Origin: Microvelia longipes
Lineage: Eukaryota; Arthropoda; Insecta; Hemiptera; Veliidae
Assembly: GCA_018340805.1 (NCBI GenBank)
Contig: JACMZG010001913.1
Coordinates: forward strand, 19,422,079-19,486,078
Reading direction: 5' to 3'
DNA length: 64,000 nt
Shown here one piece after another: positions 43,053-54,982 of the stretch. A program made the translations under genes and the position numbers. Every line of letters starts with the position of its first letter. Positions within the stretch are counted from its first letter, which is position 1. A model generated the notes under the pieces. The model was not told the origin of the DNA, searched no databases, and worked only from the letters and a program-made list of their open reading frames with translations.

Positions 43053-43801
43053 GTACTTACCCTAAATCGGATATGAAATATTTTGAATGATTGCAATATC
43101 AGAAAAATCAAGTACCTGCAACAAACATAATATCTATATCAGTATATTATCCACATTTTAAATTTGTTTTGTAAATTATACATACTTATGAAATCTTAAA
43201 TTTTAATTGATTAATTTTTTTATTCATTCTTTTTATTTATTTTTTTTTTGTTTGTTTTATTACTGATTATATTTGAAGTTAAGAATTGGGTTTAATCAAT
43301 GACCAGGATTTCATTTAATTATTAATTATTTAGTAAGTGACTAATGAAATTCGCTTGGTTTTATTAAATGAAAGTTATAAAAAAATATTATTTTTGCTAG
43401 AGAATAGGTGTTAACAAGGAACAAGATCTTGATAAGTCGTTAGGAACAAATTGCCAAACTTAGCAACAAAGTTTTCATACACCAAAGGGTTCTTATCCGA
43501 AATTCGCTCTATAATGGTACCATCTTACTTTCCACGTTGTTTTCTTGAAACAACACTTGGGTTTTCTTTAGTTTAGCTCCAAAAGTGAGTTACATAGTGC
43601 AATAATCTCACAACATAACCTGATAACATGCTAGTATCATGACCCTAGACAAACTAGATAAGAAAAGTAAACAATCAATTCATTAAGGTTTATTGTTATC
43701 AACCAGCTTGTTTACATTCTCTTTACCGTCACAATGTGAATTATTTTAAGAGTCGCAACAATATCACATAAACATTAGTAATAAAATATTAGAGATTGCA
43801 A

Positions 43802-43802
<1 letters not shown>
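43053..43802. other. AT-rich stretch, no gene seen
   Basis: Nothing recognised. Confidence 0.5.
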
Positions 43803-43843
<41 letters not shown>

Positions 43844-43869
43844 ACATAGTATAATTAAAATACATATAT

Positions 43870-43918
<49 letters not shown>

Positions 43919-43935
43919 ATATATATATGTATGTA
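43803..43935. repeat. (AT)n microsatellite
   Basis: Two AT tracts split by ATAACATAGTATAATTAAAATAC-like sequence, ending in ATGTATGTATAT. Confidence 0.9.
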
Positions 43936-44206
43936 TATTAAACAAGTGTCTACAAATGGATTTGTCTAAATATGCATTTATAATGTATATTTATCCACAC
44001 TGAAAGAATTGACACTAATGTGCATTATTTGATGCCAGATGCATCCACTAAACTTAATTTGCTGGCTAAATTTAGAAATGAAATTGACACAATACTTATA
44101 TACCTACGGAAGTAGGTGAGAAAAAGTAAAAATCTACTAGCCGACCTGACTGATATTAACGAAATTATGACTGTCGAATTGATGAATTTGTCGATAAAGA
44201 CATATT
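43936..44206. other. AT-rich spacer, no gene seen
   Basis: A 90-codon minus-strand frame (44025-44297) runs partly into the M1 copy and has no recognisable domain. Confidence 0.4.
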
Positions 44207-44522
44207 CCCATAGAGATACTACTACTAGGGACCTATAGGTTAAATTTTGAAACATCGAAAAAGTAACTTGAAGAGCTTCGCTTATAAATACAATCAAATA
44301 ATCAGTACAAAATTACAATATCTTATATAGTAGAACGTTAAAAATACAAATCAAAACACAAACAATGTGCTGGAACCCGAAATCAGTTGATTTATTATAA
44401 CCTTAACTCACTCATCATGTGGGTTTCATTGAGGTTACACAGAGCGCCTGAGAACCCCAAAAAGATGTTTCAGGCCTCTCTGTGTATAAAGATAGACTAT
44501 GCCCCCTCTAGTATATATCTCC
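44207..44522 (+). mobile_element. Family M1 element, copy 2
   Basis: CATAGAGATACTACTACTAG at the left and CTAGTATATATCTCCATG at the right are imperfect inverted repeats. TTCCC occurs immediately outside both ends, a possible 5-bp target duplication. Shares TAGGTTAAATTTTGAAACAT and ATGTTTCAGGCCTCTCTGTG with the other copies. Confidence 0.7.
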
Positions 44523-45737
44523 ATGTTCCCATCCGTATAAAAGTAAAGAAACGTTGAAAAAAACACAAAAATAAGCCCGTAATTCAAACAAAGACGAAGA
44601 TAGACAAAAATTCCAAAAATATTTTAAGTAAGAACACACCAAAGCGACAAAAATAAAAACAAATAACGCAATATTGAGAAAGAAACGATATCCTGTTTCA
44701 GAACTATGTAAACAATAAGCCACTAATCAGCGTACTTGTTATGACTTATTATTCAATATTTACATACACACACACATCTGTGGTAATACATCACCTGTTG
44801 CCTTTGTTGTAAATAAGTGTTGTATTCTTGTTAACTTTAAAACACAAGGGTTTTTTTGTTTATTATGACGTGTCATGCCTTTGAAATCTAATTGATTCCT
44901 TTGCAAATTCGTTGATAGGTATTTATATATTTTTTTTCAGAATAGGTAAACAAAATATAAATAAATGCAGGGTCAGCGGCTCGATTTATAATACACTAAT
45001 GGAGTTTTATAAATAGTAGGTACAAATCAAGTTAATAAAATTAGGAAGGTGATTTAATTCTAAGACGGCTTGTCTTAATTCACCTCAAGCTAACCAGTGA
45101 ATAAATTACGTCACGAGGTGAATTTCATGTCTCCCTTTAAATTCAAAGTTGAATTCTAGAGGCATTACCTCTCGGGCCCTAATTTACCCGGCTATTTCTC
45201 TTGAAAAATTGGCGGGAACTTAAGGGCTTGACAAATTTTACTCACCTCTCCAGCGTGGTGGATCCGTATTGACAACAATATTGAAACCTTCCTACATACC
45301 GCGTTATAAACCCCGGCTTTTATTTGTCCTCCTTTTTTCCAACTACAGACCCATTTAAGCCCAACTAACCGGTGGATTTTCGGACGAATTAAATGACAAG
45401 TCGTAATTAAGCAAACTAAACATGATAGGTTAGGTTATGGCAGGAATCGGTATAGACCAAGGATCTTAAATATAGGGGATGACGCACTAAGTCCATTTGC
45501 AATACAAAAAAGTGACCCCATCGAAATCTAAAAAAGAGAGAGAATTTAACACGAACCACACGTCAAAAACCAACTGCACAGGCTCGGTACAAACTGCGCA
45601 TGCTTACAATTCTTATAACAGCTAAAGCTAAAGATGTGTCCAAGCGTTTCTGAGATTACTGTTTAACATCTTGAATAAAGAAGTTATTAATCTTCCAGAC
45701 ACCAAAAATTAATTGTGTCATATAATTATAGACATTG
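44523..45737. other. Mixed stretch, no gene seen
   Basis: A small hairpin AGGTGATTTAA...AAGAC/GTCTTAATTCACCT lies at about 45047-45083. The section 45120-45420 is less AT-rich but has no frame or family I recognise. Confidence 0.45.
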
Positions 45738-46038
45738 AGATATATTACTAGAGGGGGCATAGCCTATCTCAATACATTGAGAGGACTGAAACATCTTTTT
45801 GGATCTCTCAGGGGCTCTGTGTAACCTCATTGAAACCTCCGAGAGGTATAATAAATCAATTGATATTGATTTCCTGCACACTGTTTGAGTTTTGATTTGT
45901 ATTTTTAACGTTCTACTATATAAGTTACTGTAATTTTGTACTGATTATTTGATTATATTTATAAGCTAAGGTGGTCAGGTTACACTTTCAATGTTTCAAA
46001 ATTTAACCAATAGGGCCTCTCTAGTAATATATCTCTAT
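45738..46038 (-). mobile_element. Family M1 element, copy 3 (inverted)
   Basis: GAGATATATTACTAGAGGGG opens it, ACTGAAACATCTTTTTGGAT lies inside, and CCTCTCTAGTAATATATCTC closes it. It is the reverse complement of copy 2, about 1.2 kb away, so the two could pair as a long-range foldback. Confidence 0.7.
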
Positions 46039-46722
46039 GAGTTATGCACGGCTTTCGCGTTATCGTTGTAGACATTTTCTATTACAGTATTTCTTAGAAC
46101 TTTCGCAATATATCGCTGAGCATTTATTTAATTATTTATTTATTTAAACAGGTAATGCCCAACAATCACAATATAATAACAGAATGTTAAGAAAGTTTTA
46201 AGAAACATTTGTACATGTTAAGCGAAACGATCAAAAATGTTACATTTTCAAGTTTGTAAACTAAGTACACGTTCAATTTAAAAGGTAGTCGGTGAGTTCA
46301 TTGTTCGGGTGATGTGTATTCCACGAGGTACTGGAGGTGGCCGGGTATTTTGTCAAAATATGAATATTCATCAAGGAAGTTCAACTCGGTAGCTGTGAAG
46401 TAATAAATAAATGAATGAAACCAGCCTGTTTAGATGTAATTTTCCTCTCATACACCTGCCAGATAAGAAAGGCAAGTGATAGTTGATAATGTGACCAATA
46501 ATAATAATAAAGCCTTTATTTTAAGAGAAAAATTTACATTACTTAATTATTTAAATCACAAAATTATATTGTTCACAATATTAGTATTATTTTAATAATA
46601 TTTATTACTTAATTTATTTTTACATATTGATTATAGTATAATGTGACCAAGCAATACAAAATGTAATTTTACTGCTACAACTATATCTGAAAAATTATAA
46701 CTATATAAATAATTTAATATTT
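46039..46722. other. AT-rich stretch, no gene seen
   Basis: AATAATAATAATAAAGCCTT near 46500 resembles a retroelement tail, but no body was recognised. Confidence 0.45.
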
Positions 46723-46880
46723 CATTTGTTTAGTGTATTTAACATACAACGACATACATTACATTTGTTTAGTGTATTCAACATACAGCAACATACATTA
46801 CATTTGTTTAGTGTATAACATACAACAACATACATTACATTTGTTTAGTGTATTCCACATACAACAACATACATTACATT
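46723..46880. repeat. 39-bp minisatellite, four units
   Basis: Units read CATTTGTTTAGTGTATTCAA plus CATACAACAACATACATTA; the third unit lacks a few bases. Confidence 0.9.
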
Positions 46881-47765
46881 TGTGTTTACATTAAAAATTA
46901 TTAGTTTCGCTGGTTTTTTTTAACTTTATAAATAAATATATTGGTGTGGAGGTCAAAAAGCCGGTCTAAGTTTCTTTAAAAGCGTACTTTCCGGCTCAGC
47001 AATCTATTTCTTGTCAGTTTCTTCAAAACAGTTAACAAGTAATAAATACTTGTTACTTAACTGTTATGGAATAAAAGTTGAAATGAGAATAATATTTTAT
47101 AAATGTTATTTTTTTTTATTATTATTATTTTATTATTAATGTTTATTAAACATTCAATAAGCAAATATTTCCAATGGTTATATTTTTATATATCCAAGCA
47201 AATATTTCAGATTTGCTAAACACAGAGAAAAGAATCACAATTTTTATAATACGAGTATACGTTTAAAATGACATATTGTTTGGTAATAAATTTAACCACC
47301 TTTTTCCATAAGCAATATGAAAAAAAAAAAACAATAAGGTACAGGTAATTTAAAAATATGTTCTTCAAAGAGTGCATAGTTGTTCTATGACAGAAAATTA
47401 AATTTATATCAAGGATGTCTGAAATTATTTAATAAATTTAATTTCTCTATTGTTTATTTTTTTTAATTTTATTTATTACCTTTTAACTTTTTTTTAGAGA
47501 ATTCTCTTTAGAAAATGACGCTGATGAGGTTGTTCAGAAGTTTTTAATTTAAAATACGTAAAAAGACAATAATTTTGTCAAATATACAACGTGTGTAAAA
47601 ATATATTATGAGATAATAGATATTTCAACCATAATATTTTAATAATTTCCAGTATCACCTAATAATCAGCTTATAATATTGTACTGTCGAAAATTCGTCA
47701 TTTTAGCGAATTCTCATCATGAAAATGACGTTTATAAGGTTGTTCGGAAGAAGGAAATTATCCGT

Positions 47766-47768
<3 letters not shown>
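46881..47768. other. AT-rich stretch, no gene seen
   Basis: A GAAAATGACG(C/T)T..(T/A)..AGGTTGTTC(A/G)GAAG block occurs twice (about 47512-47541 and 47720-47749). Otherwise nothing. Confidence 0.45.

Positions 47769-47838
<70 letters not shown>
47769..47838. repeat. (AT)n microsatellite
   Basis: Alternating AT with one AATAT break. Confidence 0.95.
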
Positions 47839-47840
<2 letters not shown>

Positions 47841-47996
47841 AACAAAAACACTCTGTGAAAAAATGCAGCTAAGTCTTGCGTAAAAAGTTATGATATCACA
47901 GTTTACGCCAAGTCTATTCACACGCTGTTTTCATAAATCTTAAGAGATATAGATGATTATTTGATATCCGCTACGTATGCGCTCAAAAGCCTTACA

Positions 47997-48166
47997 AAAT
48001 TTAACAGTAAAGAAATTTTTGACTAGACAAGAACGCAGAGGTAAAATTATTTAATCATGAATGAAGGTTTTTTTTAAAAAATTGGTAATTACCTATTTAT
48101 TTATTCTATTTTTAATTTCGATATAGCGTTCTTACCATGTCAGAAATTTCTTTACTGTTAAATTTT
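47997..48166. repeat. Inverted repeat, 40-bp arms
   Basis: AAAATTTAACAGTAAAGAAA...CAAGAACGC (47997-48036) pairs with GCGTTCTTACC...TTTCTTTACTGTTAAATTTT (48126-48166) with a few mismatches around an AT-rich spacer of about 90 bases. Possibly the remains of a small foldback element. Confidence 0.65.
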
Positions 48167-48600
48167 GTCGATTTTTCAATCTACTCCTGCAACCTCAATC
48201 TATCTTTCCTTAATCTGACAAAAAATTTAGACGAAGTACTTAGTCCTCCGCAGCAGCTGCTTTCCAAAATAAGTTAGGTGAGAGACAGCTGTATTTAAGA
48301 AAACGTTAAAGGCATATTTGATCCTAATATTTAATTTCTTCCTATAATTGGAACCCCTATAACTGAAAAGTGAGACATATTAACTACATCAACAATAAAT
48401 AAATTTGTCTTCCTCAAACTTAAGTCAGATTCTAGAATACCGTTGAAGAGTAAGTTAGACTTACAAGAAAGAAAAAACACATCCATAAGTCACACTCAAA
48501 CTAAGAAATGTTCTAGATTCTAGAATACTACCCATAATACTCTTTTATTTAATGAAAACTTATTTAATAAACCTTAATTACTACATTATTTATCATATAA
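48167..48600. other. AT-rich stretch, no gene seen
   Basis: Nothing recognised. Confidence 0.45.
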
Positions 48601-48778
48601 TAATATAATAATGCCCGTTTAGAGCCTTGCGGCTCATCAGGGAGAACCCCTGCGGGAACCACCTCGGGTGGTAGTAGCAACCGTTACGCTCAATGTGAAT
48701 TCTAAAGTTGGCGATAATTTATCTAAACAATAATCTTCTAAAAAACTGAGAGCGTAACCTGGGATGCGAACCCCAGAT
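48601..48778 (-). mobile_element. tRNA-derived SINE, 5'-truncated, copy 2
   Basis: Matches copy 1 from the B box region (GGTTCGCATCC at 48772-48762, minus) through GGCAGG-type body sequence to GGGCATTATT and the A/T tail. It is cut just before the T-arm, about 30 bases shorter than copy 1 at the head. AT-rich flanks hide any target duplication. Confidence 0.7.
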
Positions 48779-48793
48779 ATTATTATATTATAA

Positions 48794-48840
48794 ATTACTC
48801 TTTATAAATGCGTACGGATGACGCATTTATAAAGAGTAAT
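48794..48840. repeat. Perfect hairpin, 20-bp arms
   Basis: ATTACTCTTTATAAATGCGT (48794-48813) and ACGCATTTATAAAGAGTAAT (48821-48840) enclose a 7-base loop. It lies directly beyond the SINE head. No T-run, so not a terminator; probably an insertion scar or hairpin element. Confidence 0.7.
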
Positions 48841-49499
48841 ACTTATTACTATGTTCGGTTGTCAACTGATTCTAACCGTGTGTTACTCTATAGACGCATT
48901 ATTTATTTCAATTCCTTACCTGAGATATATCTGTAATTAAAAGAACATTTAATCCTAAAATCCAATTACAACCTAAGGGTAATTTATAGTTGAACCCCAA
49001 GCAAACCCGTGTACCTAAGTCACGTGAGGTACCCGCGTGGTACATCAAGTTAAAACAGGATACATATTTAGAGGACAACCAGGAGCAGCTGTTGATATCC
49101 CAAGGACTACCCTTGAACTCCCCGTACATAGCATTCAACTTTACTTTCTAACTTAGTTAACTTACTTCTTAAGTTCATTATAAACATTAACTTTAAAATA
49201 GCAATAAAGTTAAGGGTGATCTTTAATTTCACAACGACAAAATTTAATATTTTCAAAGTTACTACTAATCTAATAGACCGTAAAAGTTAAATGTCAATAT
49301 TGAAGAAGCAGCAGCCTGCGTAAGATATACAGCACGCAAAACATGTATTCACGAATAGAGCTCTTAAACATAGTAAAGCAACTCCAGTTTTTAAGAGATA
49401 TCCACGCTTCAGCACCTATACATTCCAACAGTCGACAAAGAAAGCTGATCTTTCTAAGTATCCAAGTATGGATAGATGTAAGTGCACATTTCTTGTAGG
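48841..49499. other. Mixed stretch, no gene seen
   Basis: A 76-codon minus-strand frame (48908-49138) has no recognisable domain. Nothing else. Confidence 0.4.
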
Positions 49500-49512
49500 T
49501 GAACAAATCAAT

Positions 49513-49827
49513 GACACAATATAATTGTGCGAGAGACAACTAGGAATGTAACAAGCAAAATGCAATGCTACATCTGGGAACTGTTCCATCATTCGACATT
49601 CGTCATGTCCCACTCTGTTTCGTTACGTCTAACTTATCAGGGCGCCGACAGAGCCTGAAACAGAGTGGGACACGACATTATGTCGAGCCATCATTGATGA
49701 CGAATGTCGAATGATAAAACAGTTCCCAGATGTAGCATTGCATTTTGCTTGTTACATTTCCTACGTGTCTCTCGCACAATTATATTGTGTCAACTATTTA
49801 TGTTTTGCAAAACTCGTTAGTATCAAA
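49513..49827 (+). mobile_element. Foldback element (GACACAATATAATTGTG), full copy with 13-bp target duplication
   Basis: Long inverted arms (GACACAATATAATTGTGCGA...GAATGTCGAATGAT and complements) meet near 49625-49660. The right side carries the asymmetric tail CAACTATTTATGTTTTGCAA plus AACTCGTTAGTATCAAA. TGAACAAATCAAT is repeated at 49500-49512 and 49828-49840 without mismatch. This copy is more complete than 24173-24434 and its arms are longer. Small frames across it are by-products. Confidence 0.85.
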
Positions 49828-50148
49828 TGAACAAATCAATATTTAAGAAAACGTTTTTTTTTCTTTTACTATAGGAAAAATTATTTACATATTCATACCA
49901 TAGGTATAAATAAGGAAATTAACAGGATTGGCGTCATTAGTTGGTAACAATGACTCAGTACAAATTTCGAAAATTTATAAAACGATGTAAATTGTTTTGA
50001 TCGAAATTCAGCATACCTGTAGTTATGTATAGAATTAACATACGTGCCAAGTTTCATCTCATTATCAGCATTAGTTTAATTTTTTATCAAATGACTTGTA
50101 TACGTTTTTTTAAATATTAATACAAAACTAATATTTCATTTTATTATA

Positions 50149-50432
50149 GACCAAGAGCCCAGGGGTGTTTTGTTAATAAAAAGTGTAGGTTGGAACCGGT
50201 CTCAATTTTTCGTAAATACCTTCCTGAACAAGATCTGCAATTCTGCCGACTCGTATCGCATGGGTGTTCCAGGCAGAACCTTTGACCCCTCAAGTGCGTT
50301 CTGCCTGGGACACCCATCCGATACGAGTCGGCAGAATTGCAGATCCTTGTTCAGGAAGGTATTTACGAAAAATTGAGACCGGTTCCAGCCATTACAATTT
50401 TTATTAACAAAACAGCTCCTGGGCTCTTGGTC
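50149..50432. mobile_element. Foldback MITE with TA target duplication, copy 2
   Basis: A 284-bp palindrome with tips GACCAAGAGCCCAGG...GGGCTCTTGGTC, flanked by TA (50147-50148, 50433-50434). Arms match the copy at 765-1051 with few differences, except for a 3-base loss near 50190 and single changes. The central unpaired part reads CTTTGACCCCTCAAGTGC, the complement of the loop in copy 1, so the two copies are inserted in opposite orientation. Confidence 0.8.
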
Positions 50433-50660
50433 TATTATGTTTGGAATAAAACTACTACTGAAGAAGTCCTTATTTACGGCCAGAATCTCAAATTTGTGTA
50501 TTTATTTTATCTGAACATTACCTCATACTTCTAATCATATTTAAAATTATTAATAATCAAAAAATATTGAGTTAAAATTTGGCACGAGTGTATCTCTTTA
50601 CGTAATAATTAAGTATACTAAGTTTCGTTTCCATACGGTAAGTATATACAAGGTTTTTGT

Positions 50661-50725
50661 TTAATCATAAAAGTTAAGCAGCATCGAGCGAGGCCAGTGA
50701 CTGAATGTGTGACAACTGGGAATAA
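50661..50725 (+). promoter_or_regulatory. 5S rRNA-like segment
   Basis: TTAATCATAAAAGTTAAGCA, then GCATCGAGCGAGGCCAGTGA and CTGAATGTGTGACAACTGGG, follows the 5S rRNA internal promoter from before box A to box C. Box A is well kept (AAGTTAAGCAGC.TCGAGC); box C has changes (TGTGTGACAACTGGG). Confidence 0.55.
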
Positions 50726-50890
50726 AACAAATGTCTGAGGACGAGCGATGAGAGTCCGACGTGTTGTGGCACTAGAACATTTGGTGATTTGTATATTTCG
50801 AGGACAAGCGAAGCTAGTCCGAAGTAGTGAGGATGTGCGCAGTCAATTCGATATGGGAAGGAAAAGTTCCGAGCTACCACGTACCCGTAA

Positions 50891-52029
50891 GAGTTTTCTA
50901 TTACGTGGGTCTCAATTTAATATTGTTAGCAAGTATTTATCAAAATTGGGCTTATAAGGTTGTTTCATTGAATTAAATAAAATTTAACAGGATGGATATG
51001 GAAGTTATTTAAATTTGAACTAAAAAATATGATAGACAAATCAAATGTGTTCATCATGTAATTTTAAATTATTGGTATGGATTTCACCAGTTTGGAATCG
51101 AATAAAAGAAGGCTTTAAAATAATAAAAAAGACCAATATGAATTCCTTTGAGTTTAGAACCAAATAGAAAACAAATTATAGCTTTCAACTTCCTTCGCTA
51201 TAAAAAGAAGAACTAAAATCAACAAAAAGGAGTTTAGTTAGTCATGTTTTACGAACAGAACGAAGCATAAAATTAAACCAGACAAAAAGAGTTAATTCAT
51301 GCGAAGAGACCGACAGACACCCCCCTAAAGACGGAACTCTACCGCCGTCACTCATCGCGCCGACTACCAAGGACATTAGCCTTCAACTTGTTACACGACA
51401 TGTTGAAAACGTACTACAAAAGACAAATCACTTGGAAATTGTTGTCTCTTTAGACAATTACCTTTTTAGTTCGGCAAGCACTGAGGTAACAGTCAAAATA
51501 AGAATCTTATGTGTCATTCGTCCCCGATTAGAATTATAAATAGGTATAATAAGGTGTACTGAATATCAATACTTCAACCTTTAACTTTAAATAGGATAAC
51601 AATTACGTTGATATCGTCAGCAAATACTAAAGCTTTGAAGAAGAAAATAGAGTGAGAAGTTCAAAAGAAACGAACGAATGAAAAGTCTCTCTAGAAATGA
51701 TAGGAAAACCACAGACCAAGAGTCAGCTCTCTTTCTCGTCTGCTGTTTTGTTTGTCCAAGCCTTTACAATAACCTGTTGCACAATACACTTTTGGAATGC
51801 CATCTGTGGCAAGGGAAGACTATACATATATTAATATATAAGACAAACAAAAATACGAAGTCAAATTAATATTATTAGCATTAGATTTTATTTTATCGTT
51901 TGGAATAAATAATTTTATGTAAATAAATCACGGTTTTTGACAAATAATTTTGAAATTTGCTAAAATATTGGAAATATGCCACTTACAAAAAGTAGGAATA
52001 TGACAAACTGATAAAGAACAACAACAATT
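50891..52029. other. AT-rich stretch, no gene seen
   Basis: A short GC-richer section (51310-51370) has no frame or family that I recognise. Confidence 0.5.
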
Positions 52030-52115
52030 TGGTAACAGTGGGCGCCTAGGCCGCAAAGTGGCTTTCAAAGCCTACGCCGATTAGAGGCCAAGAGGCCTGA
52101 GGCCTTTATTTTTTG
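52030..52115. repeat. GC-rich block
   Basis: AGTGGGCGCCTAGGCCGCAA, GCCTACGCCGATTAGAGGCC and AAGAGGCCTGAGGCCTTTAT resemble the block at 27050-27160, including the GAGGCCT..GGCCTTT end. Confidence 0.4.
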
Positions 52116-52924
52116 TAATAAATAGCTTTTATTTATAAGAGGAGCTCATAGTATAACTGATAGTGTAACTGATGGAACAACTACACTTTCTACGTAAGGA
52201 GTAGGTTATGTTTTCAAATTCTATTAATACACCGGCTTTACGGCTTTAGTAATAACACCTTTTAACTAAGGATAACTAAATGATTTTTTTATGATTTAAT
52301 AAGTCGAACAAGAGATGAAATGAACAAATGTTTTTAATTTTAGAAACATGTGCTACCCTAGGAGGTATGAACATGTACACAGGCACGTGTCTATTTAGGA
52401 CTCTTAGAACCCCTTGGCTTGGGTCTTAAGCTAACCCCTGCCTTCCACCAAAGCTACTAATAATACCTTTTATAATAAGTGGTATTTATAAAACAACTGC
52501 CTCATTTTTACCAGAACTACAACTATGTTGTTAACTAGGTTAAAGAAATACGAACATATGGCTAATACGAATGTAAATAGTGGGATCATCCCAGGAAAGA
52601 CTGTAACAGAGGAAGTTATTTAAGTATTTTAAGTAGAGTTTAGGAAACTAAATACTTAGTGAATTGTGAACTCGTGAAACACGTTATGCATTAACTTTAG
52701 ATGTCTAAGTAACCATCAAAAATCACCATCGTCAACCTTAAGTAACCGTAGCAAACCAATCATCAATTACCTAAAATAACCAAAATAAACTAATAACCTG
52801 ACCTTCTTTTACATAGTCGTTTAGCTTTAGCGTGAATTTTCGGGTTGTTGGGTATTTTGTGTTAAAGTGTTAACCGGTAATTTTTGTCAAGAAAAATGGT
52901 TATTGATCATACAAATAATACAAA
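52116..52924. other. AT-rich stretch, no gene seen
   Basis: Nothing recognised. Confidence 0.5.
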
Positions 52925-53770
52925 ATATCGGGTAGGGGGCATCTCGGAACTTTTCCTTATCATATTGGATTCGTTACGGTCATCCTTCCTACATCGCAGT
53001 CGCTTCGCTAAAAAGTCGTTAAATTCCTACGTCGCAGTCGCTTCGCTCCACCTTTAGAATTTACAAGTCGTTAAATTTAAACTGCAACACCTCTTCGGAC
53101 TCGCTGCGCTCATTCTCTGATAGAAATATATTAGTTTCATTTCCAGCGGACATGTATCCAGGCATGCTCAATGCTGTTAAGTTTTATGATCCAACAAAAT
53201 TCATGGATATACTTGTCGTAATGAAAGGAAACTAAGTGTACTTATTTATTACGTAAAGGTATACACTTGTACCAAATTTCATCTCCATTGGATTTTTTCC
53301 GATTTTTTTACAATTTTTTAATAAAAGTACACAAGTAATTTGATAGCAATTAAACTAACGCTGATAATGAGATAAAATTTGGCACACATATAAGTCTTAT
53401 AAATAAGACAAGCGTGCGCTAAATCAATAGACAATAAATAGCCACAAGCGTGCTAAATCTCATTTTGATCGCAACATTTTTTTCGCATTTTATGGTTTTT
53501 GGAAATTTTTGTTGAGTCATTATTGCGGATAAATGACCCGCAAATATTTTCCAATAGGTGCAGTTCTATAGACTGATTTCGTACTTTTACGACTCTGTAG
53601 CATAAATACCCGGGGGACTACGATGGTAACAGACAACTTTGAGAAAACTAATCAGGAGGACTTAAAAAGACATGACACAGATAATTCCGGTGTTATCCCG
53701 GTTTCGGATTTTTCTTGGGAACACAGTCCTTTTCCTATACCTAAGGTATAAAATAGGAAAAGTGAATAAT
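52925..53770 (-). mobile_element. 5S-family repeat, near full-length copy
   Basis: Reverse-orientation landmarks in order: ATATCGGGTAGGGGGCATCT, CGGAACTTTTCCTTATCATA, two CTACGTCGCAGTCGCTTCGC-like repeats, the 5S-like segment at 53138-53195, TACTTATTTATTACGTAAAG, TTGTTGAGTCATTATTGCGG, CGTACTTTTACGACTCTGTA, and the end CCCGGTTTCGGATTTTTC, CAGTCCTTTTCCTATACC, TAGGAAAAGTGAA. The CRE-like site is changed (ATGACCCGCA). Confidence 0.75.
53138..53195 (-). promoter_or_regulatory. 5S rRNA-like segment
   Basis: On the minus strand GGATCATAAAACTTAACAGC, ATTGAGCATGCCTGGATACA and TGTCCGCTGGAAATGA correspond to 5S rRNA boxes A and C with a few-base deletion in the intermediate element. Probably inactive. 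Confidence 0.45.
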
Positions 53771-54894
53771 ACAGTACTGAAATCTAACGAAAACAAACAT
53801 AGGGAGCACTTATCTATAATCTTATCACTGTCATCATCATTGGAATTAAAAACACTAAATGCAATAGAAATATGAAATGTTTACGAGAAACTTCTTTTCA
53901 ATATTATTGTCCTATTTCCAACAAGCATCCTTTCAAATTTTAAATCTAGTAGCAATGCCAACAAATTATTTTAACAATAAAGTAAATACGTTATAATAAA
54001 AAACATTTATGGAAAAGAAAGGAATAATTCTAATCTTCCTTTCCTTTTAAAGATAAAAAGAAGAAACTGACATCCTGTCTGACAAAAATAAAAGGTAATT
54101 ACACAGTTGATTGTCATACTGGCATACTTATGGCAAATTTCATTAGTTATAATGAGTTATGACATTCCTTTTCACTCTTTAACGTCATAGGGGGAATGTG
54201 ACGCACCTGGAGACTGCGTGACCTAGGTGTTGGCTAAACAGACAGACCTCTGTTAGAAGATGTTGTTCTAATTCACAAGGTAGAAGGTCAGTGCTATAAC
54301 CTCGTTTGATCTTAGCCTGACACAGACTGGGATATAGAAGGGTGTTAACACATCGACCATCTGTCACTATCCTGTTTTTCGACAGTGATACAGAATCGAC
54401 AACTATTATCATTTATATACGATACATTTTAAACGAAAATTTTTCAAAACACAAGAGTAATCCTAGAAAACTACATTCACCACGAAGTAGTCAGTCGTTA
54501 AACTAACCGGAAATTCCAAAAACTCTAAAAATATAGCAGTTGCATCATTCCTCAAGTGTATTTAAAATGAGGTCAATATCGAGTTGAAACTTGTCCAAAC
54601 AGTAATGAAGGTGAGGGAAACTTGATGCCAAAATTTAAAAAAAACTTGCTTTAAAAAGATTTACATTTTACTTAGTTTTTTTCGCATGATTCATGAGCAC
54701 ACAACATGCGCTTACCCAAGCTATACCTACCTATAACATGGATAACTAAAGGATCGGACTTGAAAGTAAACATTGCAGTGCCCCATAAACGTTTCTGTAT
54801 TTTTATATAAATAAAAATACAGATACTCAAATCCAAATGTAGTAGTGATAATAATTAGGTCAAGGTGAAGATCACTTGACAAATGAGCCACGTT
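53771..54894. other. AT-rich stretch, no gene seen
   Basis: Nothing recognised; a 75-codon minus-strand frame (54185-54412) has no motif. Confidence 0.45.
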
Positions 54895-54958
54895 GTTGGG
54901 TCCTATTTGCTAACTCCCATGGATTTCTATCCATGGGAGTTAGCAAAAAGGACACAAC
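54895..54958. repeat. Hairpin, 29-bp arms
   Basis: GTTGGGTCCTATTTGCTAAC plus TCCCATGGA pairs with TCCATGGGAGTTAGC plus AAAAAGGACACAAC around a 6-base loop, with few mismatches. CAAATGAG occurs at 54880-54887 and 54975-54982, a possible 8-bp target duplication. The tip GTTG(T/G)GTCCTA resembles the arm at 20029-20042. Confidence 0.6.
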
Positions 54959-54982
54959 CTATAGTGTTCTACCTCAAATGAG

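Larger units (their letters stand above)
49920..50890 (+). mobile_element. 5S-family repeat, near full-length with nested foldback MITE
   Basis: Landmarks include TTGGCGTCATTAG, AATGACTCAGTACAAATTTC, GTGCCAAGTTTCATCTCATT, the 5S-like segment, GAGGACGAGCGATGAGAGTC and GGAAAAGTTCCGAGCTACCA. The left terminal part is lost or diverged. A duplicated GAGGACGAGCG/CGAGGACAAGCG section near 50740-50815 makes the GC-richer end longer than in other copies. The MITE at 50149-50432 lies in the middle. Confidence 0.75.

Noticed and set aside
54895..54958. Transcription terminator
   Set aside because: Strong hairpin but no T-run and no upstream gene; fits a hairpin insertion better.
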